NCBI RefSeq assembly: GCF_028281565.1 | Contig: NZ_JANQJQ010000021.1 | Span: 372,001 to 436,000, forward strand | Reading direction: 5' to 3' | DNA length: 64,000 nucleotides | Source of the DNA: Seonamhaeicola sp. | GTDB taxonomy: Bacteria > Bacteroidota > Bacteroidia > Flavobacteriales > Flavobacteriaceae | Part shown: one piece after another, positions 7,968 through 15,601 of the stretch | How positions within the stretch are numbered: the stretch's first letter is position 1 | How the letters are laid out: each line of letters opens with the position of its first letter | The notes under the pieces: model-generated | Seen by the model: only the letters and a program-made list of their open reading frames with translations | Database searches by the model: none | Told to the model about the DNA's origin: nothing | Program-made: the position numbers and the translations under genes

Positions 7968-10235
7968 ATGTTCACAGCCCTTTCTTTTTTTAAAATAAAA
8001 ACAAATAATTTATTATTTGTATTAGCCATTATCCTGTTAGTTTCCTGTAACAATAAAGAAAATAAGTACGTTGAAGCTAAAAAAGAAAGTGTTTTTGTGT
8101 CTTCGGAACTAATTCCCGATGATCATTTTTTAGGCGATAAGGCCTGTGCCGTATGCCATATAGACGAAGTTAAGGACTGGCAGGGGTCTCACCATGACAA
8201 AGCAATGCAAATTGCTACCGATGCTACCATATTGGCCGATTTCAATAATACCAGCTTTAAGAGCCAGGGGGTCACCTCTCGTTTTTTTAAAAAGGATGAT
8301 GGTTATTATGTAAATACGGAAGGACCGGATGGCGAAAACCACGATTATAAAATTGAATATACCTTTGGAATTACACCGTTACAGCAATACATTGTTAAAT
8401 TTCCTAACGGACATTACCAATGTTTAAGAACCGCCTGGGATACAGAAAAGAACAAATGGTTTGACCTATACCCGGATTTTAAAGTAGTGCATTCGGAATG
8501 GTTGCACTGGTCCAGGGGTGGTCTTAACTGGAATAACATGTGTGCCGATTGCCATTCCACCAATGTTAGAAAGAACTACAAGCAGGCAGATCACAGCTAC
8601 GATACCAAATACGCCATTATCAACGTGAATTGTGAGGCCTGTCATGGCCCGGGAAAAGCGCATGTAGAGCAGGTTAACGAACTGGGTGATAATTATGTAG
8701 CTACCGAAGGCATGTGGATGACCGCTGATACTGAGCCAAAAGAATTAGTGGACCAATGTGCCCGGTGTCATATGAGAAGGGAGCAATTCTCCGGTCATTT
8801 CAATTTTGAAGGCACTATGATGGATCATTACTTCCCTCAAATCCTCACTAATAATTTGTATCATCCGGACGGACAGATCCTGGATGAGGTGTATGTATAC
8901 GGATCGTTCGTTCAAAGTAAAATGTATCAGCACAATGTGACCTGTACCAATTGCCATGATCCGCATTCTTTAAAATTAAGGTTTGAAGGGAATGCCCTGT
9001 GTCTGCAGTGTCATGAACCTCCAAAGTATGATACACCTTCCCACCATTTTCATGAGGTAAATTCAGAAGGCGCCCAGTGTATCAACTGCCATATGGATGG
9101 CAAAATTTATATGGGGAATGATTACAGGCGTGACCATAGTTTCAGAATTCCAAGGCCGGACCAAAGTTTAAAATACGGGACGCCAAATGCCTGCGTGAGA
9201 TGTCATACGGATAAGTCCAACGAATGGGCCTGGGAGCATTTTAAAAAGAATTATGGTGAACCGGATTATACACATTTTTCCGATTTACTGGCTCCGGCAT
9301 TTACCGGGGAAGCAGAGGGATACCATGATCTGTTAACCATGGCGAGTGATACTATTTACCCGGATATTGCCAGGGCATCAGCGGTTAATTTGATGACCAA
9401 TTATTTTAACCGGGAGGTGATCAATGATATGCTTCGCTTTTTAAAAGACGAATCGCCTATTGTAAGAGGTGCTACCATTGATGCGCTTAGCGAAATAACC
9501 AATGAGGATTACGTAAACTACTTTTTACCCTTGTTGAAAGACCCAAAACGAACGGTTAGGATAAAAGCGTTTTTTGCTTTAAGCTCGTTGGATGAACTTC
9601 AGATCCCGGACGAATATAAGGACGCCTATAAAAAAGTTAAAAAGGAGTTTGAAGTACACTTAAGTGTGACCTCGGATTTTGCCGGAGGACGTGCCAAACG
9701 CGGTGGCTACTATTTAAAGAAGGGCGATTTATTGAATGCTATAAAATCGTTTGAAAGTGCTTTAGAGGTTGATAACCTTAATAACATTATAAGAAGCAAT
9801 TTAGCCAATCTATACTATAGAAACGGGCAGGTTGAAGAAGCCGAAGCAGCGTTTAAGACCATTATAAGTCAGGAACCGGAATTTGGTCAGACTTATTATT
9901 CCTATGCCTTATTGTTAGGCGAGCAAAACAGAACCGAAGAGGCTATAGAACAAATGATATTGGCTATAAAATATATGCCGGAAAATATCAGGTTCTACTA
10001 CAATTTAAGCCTATTATACGATAAAGTCAATAACTTTAAAAAAGCTGAAGAAATCGCTGTGAAAGGCTTAAAACTGGCACCACAAAATGGCGATCTGTTA
10101 TATGTACTGGCCTATATCTATCAAAAGAACGGACAAATAGGCAAGGCCAGAAACATAGCCCAACAATTGGTACAGTTATATCCTAATAATCAGCAGTATG
10201 TTGGCATGTATAACCAGTTAAGGCAGGTGCAGTAG
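7968..10235 (+). CDS. Octaheme c-type cytochrome lipoprotein with HEAT and TPR repeats
   Basis: A 755-residue exported protein with a lipobox LLVSC (Cys27). It carries eight CxxCH heme-binding motifs, with histidines at about residues 64, 196, 226, 268, 330, 349, 375 and 413. Many further histidines could be distal ligands. After the heme domain, residues about 455-540 look like HEAT-type helical pairs ('VRGATIDALSEI', 'VRIKAFFALSSL') and residues about 565-755 contain four or so TPR units. The layout is that of a cytochrome c554-like multiheme domain fused to a protein-interaction scaffold. It should sit in the periplasm and move electrons, but donor and acceptor are unknown. It stands alone, divergent from merR(B12). 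Confidence 0.9.
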   Translation: MFTALSFFKIKTNNLLFVLAIILLVSCNNKENKYVEAKKESVFVSSELIPDDHFLGDKACAVCHIDEVKDWQGSHHDKAMQIATDATILADFNNTSFKSQGVTSRFFKKDDGYYVNTEGPDGENHDYKIEYTFGITPLQQYIVKFPNGHYQCLRTAWDTEKNKWFDLYPDFKVVHSEWLHWSRGGLNWNNMCADCHSTNVRKNYKQADHSYDTKYAIINVNCEACHGPGKAHVEQVNELGDNYVATEGMWMTADTEPKELVDQCARCHMRREQFSGHFNFEGTMMDHYFPQILTNNLYHPDGQILDEVYVYGSFVQSKMYQHNVTCTNCHDPHSLKLRFEGNALCLQCHEPPKYDTPSHHFHEVNSEGAQCINCHMDGKIYMGNDYRRDHSFRIPRPDQSLKYGTPNACVRCHTDKSNEWAWEHFKKNYGEPDYTHFSDLLAPAFTGEAEGYHDLLTMASDTIYPDIARASAVNLMTNYFNREVINDMLRFLKDESPIVRGATIDALSEITNEDYVNYFLPLLKDPKRTVRIKAFFALSSLDELQIPDEYKDAYKKVKKEFEVHLSVTSDFAGGRAKRGGYYLKKGDLLNAIKSFESALEVDNLNNIIRSNLANLYYRNGQVEEAEAAFKTIISQEPEFGQTYYSYALLLGEQNRTEEAIEQMILAIKYMPENIRFYYNLSLLYDKVNNFKKAEEIAVKGLKLAPQNGDLLYVLAYIYQKNGQIGKARNIAQQLVQLYPNNQQYVGMYNQLRQVQ

Positions 10236-10250
10236 ATAATTGTAAACTGA

Positions 10251-10766
10251 TTATTTTTTCTCTTTTGCTTTATATCCAATAGGATTTCTTGGAGGGTTTT
10301 TCTTTTCAATTAGCTTTTTAATTGCATTAAAAACGATCTGGAATTGCTCATCGTATTTTTTCTCTAGTTGCTTTACCTGTTTTGCCAGTTCCTGGTTATC
10401 TTCAAGAATTCTTCTCACATGGACAAATGTTCTCATAATTGCAATGTTTACTTCAACTGCTTTCTTACTTCTTAAGACACTTGAAAGCATGGCGACGCCT
10501 TGTTCTGTAAATGCCATTGGTTTTGCCCCTCCTAAAACACCTTTGTTAGGTATCACATTTTGTGATACCATCAAATCGATTTCCGATGCATTGAGTTCGA
10601 ACATGAAATCTTCAGGAAATCTATCCAAATTTCTTCTAACCTGTTGTTTCAAGGCTCTGGTTTCAACTTCATACATTTGAGCCAGATGTATATCCAGAAT
10701 TATACGGTCATTTCTAAGAGGAATTATGTTCTTGGCTATGTCCTTGTCTCCTTTTGTTAATTTCAT
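10251..10766 (-). CDS. ORF6N domain protein
   Basis: A 171-residue cytoplasmic protein. Residues about 10-95 match the ORF6N domain ('LDIHLAQMYEVETRALKQQV', then 'AFTEQGVAMLSSVLRS'), a DNA-binding module common in phages and in chromosomal single genes. Residues about 120-155 are a predicted coiled coil, and the tail is Lys-rich. The function of chromosomal copies is not established. A palindrome occurs 19 bases before its start and a near copy lies inside the gene, where it encodes 'MVSQNVIP', which suggests self-binding. No phage genes are nearby. Confidence 0.88.
   Translation of the reverse strand: MKLTKGDKDIAKNIIPLRNDRIILDIHLAQMYEVETRALKQQVRRNLDRFPEDFMFELNASEIDLMVSQNVIPNKGVLGGAKPMAFTEQGVAMLSSVLRSKKAVEVNIAIMRTFVHVRRILEDNQELAKQVKQLEKKYDEQFQIVFNAIKKLIEKKNPPRNPIGYKAKEKK
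10549..10569. promoter_or_regulatory. Palindrome inside the ORF6N gene
   Basis: Nine-base arms GGTATCACA and TGTGATACC flank a TTT centre. It is almost identical to the palindrome upstream of the same gene, although here it is also coding sequence. It is a candidate second operator. Confidence 0.5.
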
Positions 10767-10784
10767 ATAGTAAATGTAAGAAGA

Positions 10785-10805
10785 GGTATCACAATTTGTG
10801 ATACC
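10785..10805. promoter_or_regulatory. Perfect 21-bp palindrome upstream of the ORF6N gene
   Basis: Ten-base arms GGTATCACAA and TTGTGATACC flank a single T. It lies 19 bases before the ORF6N start codon, in promoter or leader position. It is probably an operator, most simply for ORF6N itself. Confidence 0.6.
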
Positions 10806-11118
10806 CCTAATTAAATGTAAGTGTAGTTCATATAATTAACCAATGAGTGTAATGGATCATTGCTATTATTAGCTTTTGTTTGCAGTAAATTTAAGAAATA
10901 TTCCTACAAATCAGGACGTCACCAAGACAAAAATCCCGGGTATTTATATAAAGTTTGAATGACTTCGAAGTTATACTTCGACAAGCTCAGTACGGGAAAA
11001 CTTCGAAGAGCAGGGTTTCGAAAACCTGGCAGGTCTTTGCTAAACAAGACTATTGAGCTTTGAAATGCATTATGGATTATGGCAAATAATTATGAGTTAG
11101 CTATATAAAAACAAGGTA
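10806..11118. other. Intergenic region with a palindromic repeat
   Basis: Together with the operator this is a gene-free stretch of about 350 bases. It contains a 51-base repeat unit (10964-11014, see separate entry), a following inverted stretch around 'GGTTTCGAAAACC', and a lone half-site GGTATCACAT at 11115-11124 that matches the ORF6N palindrome arm. I see no convincing open reading frame or RNA gene. Confidence 0.6.
10964..11014. repeat. Dispersed palindromic repeat, copy 1
   Basis: This 51-base segment matches 13649-13699 with four mismatches. It contains two CTTCGAAG palindromes flanking the core ACTTCGACAAGCTCAG. The same core recurs in degenerate form at about 29404-29460 and 57883-57905. 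It appears to belong to a small intergenic repeat family of the genome. Confidence 0.75.
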
Positions 11119-11694
11119 TCACATTTCGCTAATGTTCCAGGTACGAACTTCTCCATACACACCCGCAGCAATAAACTGGCTGTCCGCCGAGAAACTAACA
11201 TGTTTTGGCGTTTCATTCCTTAGCCTTGTTGGATAATCTGTAAACGCCCCGGATTTAAGATCCCAAACTCTTACAGCTCCATAAATACCTGCGGCCATAT
11301 GTTCTCCGTTTGGAGAAAAACAAACACCATTTGGGGTCTCATTTTTTAGTTTAACCTCATAATCGGTAAAACTATTTGTATGTAATTCCCAAACTCTTAC
11401 AGCGCCGTAAACACCTGCCGCCATGTATTTGTCGTTTGGTGAAAAGCAAACAAAAAGAGGCGTTTCATTTTTTAAATTGGTTTTGTAATCTTTGAATTTC
11501 TCCGTACCGGTTTCCCAAATCCTTATAGCACCGTAGACTCCCGCGGCAATATATTTTCCATCAGTTGAAAACGTGGCAAAATTTGGGGTTTCATTTTTTA
11601 AAATAGTGGAATAACTACCGGTGTTTTCTTGTCCGGATAAAACATTAACAAATCCAAAGAAAGGCACCAATAAAAAGATCGATATTTTTTTCAT
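11119..11694 (-). CDS. Secreted four-repeat WD40-like protein
   Basis: A signal peptide (residues 1-21, ending VLSG-QE) is followed by four repeats of exactly 42 residues, beginning at residues about 33, 75, 117 and 159 with (K/R)NETP. Each repeat has the form FSxDxKYxAAGVYGAxRxW, which is a WD40-like blade with W in place of the WD end. Four blades cannot close a standard seven-blade propeller, so the protein may dimerise, form a small propeller, or be a decayed copy of a longer protein. The lack of a cysteine lipobox suggests a soluble periplasmic or secreted protein. The function is unknown. The small membrane protein gene upstream (11711-11911) may be co-transcribed. Confidence 0.8.
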   Translation of the reverse strand: MKKISIFLLVPFFGFVNVLSGQENTGSYSTILKNETPNFATFSTDGKYIAAGVYGAIRIWETGTEKFKDYKTNLKNETPLFVCFSPNDKYMAAGVYGAVRVWELHTNSFTDYEVKLKNETPNGVCFSPNGEHMAAGIYGAVRVWDLKSGAFTDYPTRLRNETPKHVSFSADSQFIAAGVYGEVRTWNISEM

Positions 11695-11710
11695 TTATTT
11701 ATAATTATTG

Positions 11711-11911
11711 TTAATTAATACTTTTATTTTTCTTTTTTATAAGTCCGTAAATAATGTTAATCGGAAAAATTAGTTGTCCAAAAATCATAGACAAAATAAT
11801 CAGCGTAATTGCAAAACTTAGAGTGTTGTTGAATTCGTATGCCGTAATGTCTATCCGATAAAATTTAGTCAAAATATATACAATTATTGTGCCACCAAAG
11901 GTCAGCCTCAT
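11711..11911 (-). CDS. Small two-helix membrane protein, hypothetical
   Basis: A 66-residue frame with two hydrophobic stretches (about residues 5-15 and 30-57) and a Lys-rich C-terminus (IKKKNKSIN). This is consistent with a small inner-membrane protein with its tail in the cytoplasm. It is 16 bases upstream of the WD40-like gene on the same strand. I recognise no family. It could be a remnant of a longer membrane protein, since no strong ribosome binding site is visible. Confidence 0.4.
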   Translation of the reverse strand: MRLTFGGTIIVYILTKFYRIDITAYEFNNTLSFAITLIILSMIFGQLIFPINIIYGLIKKKNKSIN

Positions 11912-12027
11912 GCGAGCACCATTTAGCCATTAAACCTTGACATTCTTATGTTAAAGAAAATGGCTTTTTTTTAATATGCTATGTTATCGGTTTTTTCTTT
12001 CATTTCATTTTTAGTCGTATATTTGAA

Positions 12028-12177
12028 ATGCGAACATATTTCAAATTTATTATCAATGGTGAAGTTATTTCAATTATGTCTGAAACAGAAAATCATGGGG
12101 AAGCATACGGGTGTAAGTCCCGAGACCTATCTAAGCACCGCTTGGAATGTGTTCGCAGTGACTTCCCTTCTTTTTAA
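12028..12177 (+). CDS. Small protein of 49 residues, hypothetical
   Basis: The frame starts ATGCGAACATATTTC and ends TAA at 12177. It encodes a polar protein with two cysteines and a basic middle ('GCKSRDLSKHR'). It is followed 26 bases later by the 119-residue gene at 12204, which opens with the same ATGCGAACA codons. This suggests a two-gene unit or an N-terminal duplication. An alternative 86-residue frame over this stretch is hydrophobic at its start and less protein-like. I recognise no family. Confidence 0.5.
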   Translation: MRTYFKFIINGEVISIMSETENHGEAYGCKSRDLSKHRLECVRSDFPSF

Positions 12178-12203
12178 ATTCATTAACCTTAAATTTCATT
12201 TTT

Positions 12204-12563
12204 ATGCGAACACAAAATGGGCAATTGGTATGTATTCATGATAACTTGGTACAGACCCCTTACGGTTTATTTATTACCGAAGTAAAACAAGGAGAACCGC
12301 TTTCTCCAAAACAGATCAGATTTTTAGAGCACATTAGCTATGTATTTGACAGGTCAAAACGGCTTTATTTCACTACCGCTCCCGAAAAGAAACTTGTAGA
12401 TAATATCAAACTTCACGGTATTGAGGAGGTCATTACCTCTTTAAAAAGGATTCATGATCTCGCTTTGTATAACACAACTGTGTGTTTTAATTCCGAAGAG
12501 AAACAGGCCCTTTTTAATTTAAAACTCTTGTGGGAAGGGTTGGAGCAGGTAGCAACATCTTAA
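12204..12563 (+). CDS. Hypothetical cytoplasmic protein, 119 residues
   Basis: A soluble protein without signal or membrane segment. Its composition is typical of a real gene, with a helical C-terminal half ('EVITSLKRIHDLALY', 'EKQALFNLKLLWEGLEQV'). It follows the 49-residue frame at 12028-12177 and is followed by a weak hairpin (12573-12599). I recognise no domain. It may form a unit with the small upstream gene. Confidence 0.7.
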   Translation: MRTQNGQLVCIHDNLVQTPYGLFITEVKQGEPLSPKQIRFLEHISYVFDRSKRLYFTTAPEKKLVDNIKLHGIEEVITSLKRIHDLALYNTTVCFNSEEKQALFNLKLLWEGLEQVATS

Positions 12564-12572
12564 ATTTTATAG

Positions 12573-12599
12573 AGGGCTACCTTGTGTTGGTAGTCCTCT
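12573..12599 (+). terminator. Possible terminator hairpin
   Basis: GAGGGCTACC can pair with GGTAGTCCTC around a short loop with one mismatch. The T content downstream is modest (GTAATTTATCTTT), so termination is only likely, not certain. Confidence 0.4.
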
Positions 12600-12666
12600 G
12601 TAATTTATCTTTACACGGTTTAAAACTTTACATATTTTTTAAAAAAATATTATCTACAACAATTAG

Positions 12667-13248
12667 TTATTTTAAGTAAGTTTCCAGAATGTGCTTTTTC
12701 ATTTGAGTCATTGGATAATTGTCTTGTAAGTGGATATATTGTACAAAAACACCATCTAATAAGGCACTTAATGAATAGGTGTCAATCAACGGATCAGGGC
12801 TACCAATTTCTTTAAAAAGCTGTGTCTTAATAGAGATCATTTTTTCCAGATATTCCTTAATTGTGTGTGACAGAAGTTCCAGTACATCTTCCTGATAAGA
12901 CAAAGCATTCACTAGTTTCCAATATTCAAAGTCTTCCTGCATCATATCAAAAATGTATTCAACCAGATATTTTAAGCGTTCTCTCGCCGATAAATCCAAA
13001 CGCTCTATTTTTTCAATTACTTTTTGACCTCTCAAAGTGGCATCAGCCAATATTTCTTTAAGTAAGTCATCTTTGCTACTAAAATAATTGTAGATTAAAC
13101 CTTTTGATACTTTGGCATGTTTTGCAATATCATCAACTTTGGTGGAGCTGAAGCCATTTTTTGAGAACAATACCAGGGCAGAATTCTTGATTAATTTCCT
13201 GCTTTGATCTCTTATATGTTGATATTGTTCAGATGTTCTTGGTGACAT
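12667..13248 (-). CDS. TetR/AcrR family transcriptional regulator
   Basis: A 193-residue regulator. Residues about 15-60 form the TetR helix-turn-helix ('FSSTKVDDIAKHAKVSKGLIYNYFSSK'), and the rest is the helical ligand-binding domain. It lies seven bases behind a 69-residue gene on the same strand. The promoter of that unit carries an overlapping palindrome with TGAC/GTCA ends, a usual TetR-type operator form, so the unit is probably autoregulated. The ligand and other targets are unknown. Confidence 0.93.
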   Translation of the reverse strand: MSPRTSEQYQHIRDQSRKLIKNSALVLFSKNGFSSTKVDDIAKHAKVSKGLIYNYFSSKDDLLKEILADATLRGQKVIEKIERLDLSARERLKYLVEYIFDMMQEDFEYWKLVNALSYQEDVLELLSHTIKEYLEKMISIKTQLFKEIGSPDPLIDTYSLSALLDGVFVQYIHLQDNYPMTQMKKHILETYLK

Positions 13249-13255
13249 ATAAAAC

Positions 13256-13465
13256 TTAGTTTAATTCTTCACAAATGAAACCGTCAATTTTAAGATGAAA
13301 GCAAACTAACTCATTTATATTGGTCTCGCTTTGCACTCTCAGAATGTGGTCACAATCTTCAAGGTCAAAGTCCCAGATACAATTTGGTGCTATCATTCTT
13401 AGGATGGAGTTGACATGTTTAATGTCTTCTTGTTTTATGGATGTTTTAAATACTGATATATTCAT
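13256..13465 (-). CDS. Small conserved-looking protein upstream of tetR
   Basis: A 69-residue acidic protein starting MNISVFKT, with three cysteines and a beta-alpha pattern ('EDIKHVNSILRMIAP', 'DCDHILRVQS'). The pattern is loosely like a small ferredoxin-like fold. It has its own promoter with a candidate operator and ends seven bases before tetR, so the two genes form an operon. Its role is unknown; a metal or ligand-related function is speculation. Confidence 0.65.
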   Translation of the reverse strand: MNISVFKTSIKQEDIKHVNSILRMIAPNCIWDFDLEDCDHILRVQSETNINELVCFHLKIDGFICEELN

Positions 13466-13472
13466 TTTTTAA

Positions 13473-13521
13473 TTGACTAAATGGTCAGTCAAAAATATAA
13501 ATGTCTTATCAAATTTCCAAA
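13473..13521 (-). promoter_or_regulatory. Promoter and candidate TetR operator
   Basis: On the minus strand TTTG (13518-13521) and TATTTTTG (13490-13497) are 20 bases apart, a good Bacteroidota promoter. Overlapping the start region, 13473-13492 reads TTGACT, eight bases, AGTCAA, with inner TGAC/GTCA symmetry. Repressor binding here would block the operon that encodes tetR. Confidence 0.6.
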
Positions 13522-13585
13522 TTATTATCAAAATTGTTTTGAGGATTCTTTTTAAATGCACTAAAACCTCGCATTACGGGCTTGC

Positions 13586-13610
13586 TATGCGAAGTTTTAA
13601 ACTTCGCATA
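13586..13610. repeat. 25-bp perfect palindrome
   Basis: Arms TATGCGAAGTTT and AAACTTCGCATA flank a single T. It lies 39 bases left of the second copy of the dispersed repeat and shares its GAAGTT/AACTTC element. Together they form a composite palindromic element of about 120 bases behind the PIN gene. Confidence 0.7.
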
Positions 13611-13648
13611 CTTCTGTAAAATCAAAGCTTTGGTTTTGTAAACTCTGG

Positions 13649-13699
13649 TTCGAAGTTATACTTCGCCAAGCTCAGCATGGCAAAACTTCGAAGAGCAGG
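13649..13699. repeat. Dispersed palindromic repeat, copy 2
   Basis: Matches 10964-11014 over 51 bases with four mismatches, in the same orientation. It sits between the 3' end of the PIN toxin gene and the tetR operon promoter. Confidence 0.75.
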
Positions 13700-13733
13700 A
13701 ACCTTGTGTAATGATGACCAATGTTGGGAGTAG

Positions 13734-14156
13734 TTATTTTATATTTAAAGATTTTAGAAATTCCTCCGCTGTCATTATAGGTAGTAAAGATTTCTTAAAG
13801 TCCTTTCCGTTTCTTGTTATTATAATTTCGCATTCCGATTCGGTTGCACTAAAATATTGTAGAGCATCTTCAAAATCCTTTATAGAAGAATTAAGACCTT
13901 TTTCAATAGTTTGTTCGTCCAAAGAGCATATTTCACAAATTATCTTAAACTTTCTTAATTTTTCCCTTGCTATTTTTTTACTCTCAAATTTTTCCAGAAA
14001 ATAGTTTACGGTTGCAAATGAAATAGGTGATACAACCATGGTCAGTTTTTCTTTTTCAGCCAAGGTTGCAATTTTGGCAATTGGTTCATAAAAAGGTTTC
14101 CTCTCTCCCAAAAAGTCTAACATTATGTTAGTGTCTATAAAAACCCTTTTACTCAT
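13734..14156 (-). CDS. PIN domain toxin
   Basis: A 140-residue PIN-fold ribonuclease of the VapC type. The acidic residues are Asp8 in 'FIDTNIMLDF', Asp97 in 'DFEDALQ' and Asp119 in 'TRNGKDF'. These coordinate Mg for RNA cleavage in the family. The start overlaps the stop of the antitoxin by four bases, the normal arrangement of a type II toxin-antitoxin pair. The target RNA is unknown. Confidence 0.92.
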   Translation of the reverse strand: MSKRVFIDTNIMLDFLGERKPFYEPIAKIATLAEKEKLTMVVSPISFATVNYFLEKFESKKIAREKLRKFKIICEICSLDEQTIEKGLNSSIKDFEDALQYFSATESECEIIITRNGKDFKKSLLPIMTAEEFLKSLNIK

Positions 14157-14401
14157 TTATACTTCTCAATTAAATAATCAGAATATTCTTTTTTATAGTC
14201 CAAATCCGATGGGATTTCAGTTCCGGTCGTGATACTTTTGATAAAAGGTGAAATCTCAAATTCAGATGTTTCATTTTCTGAAGTCAAAGACTGTAAATAA
14301 GCCTCAACTATTCGGGATAAGCTCATTTTTTTATTAGAAGCATATGCCTTTGCTTTTTCAATAACCCTTTGATTTAGCTTTAAAGTTAATTTTGTGTCCA
14401 T
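14153..14401 (-). CDS. Antitoxin of the PIN toxin (DUF6364-like, ribbon-helix-helix)
   Basis: An 82-residue protein. The N-terminus 'KLTLKLNQRVIEKAKAYASNKK' followed by 'SLSRIVEAYLQSL' is a ribbon-helix-helix DNA-binding module. The acidic C-terminus ('PSDLDYKKEYSDYL') probably binds and blocks the toxin. It is the first gene of a two-gene operon and should repress its own promoter in complex with the toxin. Confidence 0.88.
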   Translation of the reverse strand: MDTKLTLKLNQRVIEKAKAYASNKKMSLSRIVEAYLQSLTSENETSEFEISPFIKSITTGTEIPSDLDYKKEYSDYLIEKYK

Positions 14402-14607
14402 AATAAATTATCTTATACGTACAAATATATAAAAATAATCCGTACTACTGAGTTTTGGGATGACTTTTCGAGGTGAGCGTTAATTACATACAACGCAGAT
14501 ATAAAAACAATTGATTTCATATCTGTTATGCATATTTCAGTAAATTTAAGAAATATGCTTTCAAACAAAGCGTTTACTTTTATCAAAAAGAACTGTAGAT
14601 TTGATAA

Positions 14608-15522
14608 GTGAAACATTTTAAAACCATACAAGCGTATTGTAAAGCGATTAATATCTCGCAACCCGGGCATCCGTATTTTGATATCCGCAGTTTTGAAGAA
14701 AACATGCCTACGGTGGTGGCAAAAATGCCTCCTTTTAAGCATGAGTTTTATGCCATAGCTATAAAAGTGGAAGGCTCCGGGAAAGCCATTTCAGGGCATC
14801 ATACCAATTTCCCGGAAGGCGCTACCGTGTTTTTTAATTCGCCGTTTCAAATTATTTCCTGGGATATTTTACCGGATTGGGAAGGCTACTATCTAATGTT
14901 TTCAAAAGAGTTTATTACCCAATCAAAGCACCTGCAACAGCTGTTAACCGAATTTCCCTTTTTAAAAATAGATAAGTCCATTCCCTTTGAAGTCAAACCG
15001 AAAGAGGTTTCAAAACTTCTGACCATTTATGAAGCCATTTATGAGGAGTACCGGAATTTAAGTAAAGATTCCATTAATATCATTGAAGCTCAGGTATTGG
15101 TATTACTCAATTTTGTAAAACGGTTTTTTAATGCACAGACCAATAGGGAAGAAGCCGAAGCAGCTTTCAGAAAAGCCGATATCCATTTATTGTCAAGGTT
15201 TCAAACCCTGATTGAAACCAGTTTTTACGAAACTGCTTTGTCAGTTAAAAAGTCGCATTCACCAAGTTATTATGCCGCACTATTAGCGGTTCATCCGAAT
15301 CATTTAAATGCCACGGTAAAACAAATTACCGGGCATACGGCCAAAACCCATATTAACAATCATATACTGCGTTTAGCGCAGTCACGATTACTACAAACGG
15401 ACAAAAGTGTTAAGGAAATTGCCTATGCCCTGCACTTTGAGTCGCCTAATAACTTCAGTAGTTTTTTTAAGAAAATGACCGGCCAAACCCCAAATGCCTA
15501 TAGAAAAATCAACAATCTTTGA
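14608..15522 (+). CDS. AraC family transcriptional regulator
   Basis: A 304-residue regulator with an N-terminal cupin-like sensor (about residues 20-140) and a C-terminal AraC domain with two helix-turn-helix motifs. The second motif is 'SVKEIAYALHFESPNNFSSFFKKMTGQTP'. The start is GTG at 14608, the only suitable start before the conserved region. The operon of two NTF2-like lipoproteins and a hydrolase starts 79 bases downstream on the same strand. It is the likely target, by position only. Confidence 0.92.
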   Translation: MKHFKTIQAYCKAINISQPGHPYFDIRSFEENMPTVVAKMPPFKHEFYAIAIKVEGSGKAISGHHTNFPEGATVFFNSPFQIISWDILPDWEGYYLMFSKEFITQSKHLQQLLTEFPFLKIDKSIPFEVKPKEVSKLLTIYEAIYEEYRNLSKDSINIIEAQVLVLLNFVKRFFNAQTNREEAEAAFRKADIHLLSRFQTLIETSFYETALSVKKSHSPSYYAALLAVHPNHLNATVKQITGHTAKTHINNHILRLAQSRLLQTDKSVKEIAYALHFESPNNFSSFFKKMTGQTPNAYRKINNL

Positions 15523-15601
15523 TTTTTATACCTCTTGATTTGATTTCATAACGCGTCCGGAACAAGGTTGCCGCATCTTTGTGGTATCAAAAACGAACCA
15601 C

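Noticed and set aside
11981-12241. An 86-codon frame overlapping both small genes at 12028-12563
   Set aside because: It has a hydrophobic, atypical composition and overlaps two better frames in other phases that share a common start pattern.
13711-14004. A 97-codon plus-strand frame
   Set aside because: It lies opposite the PIN toxin gene, which has clear catalytic residues and a coupled antitoxin gene.
14413-14742. A 109-codon minus-strand frame
   Set aside because: It overlaps the AraC start and has no recognisable domain; its composition is that of an antisense frame.
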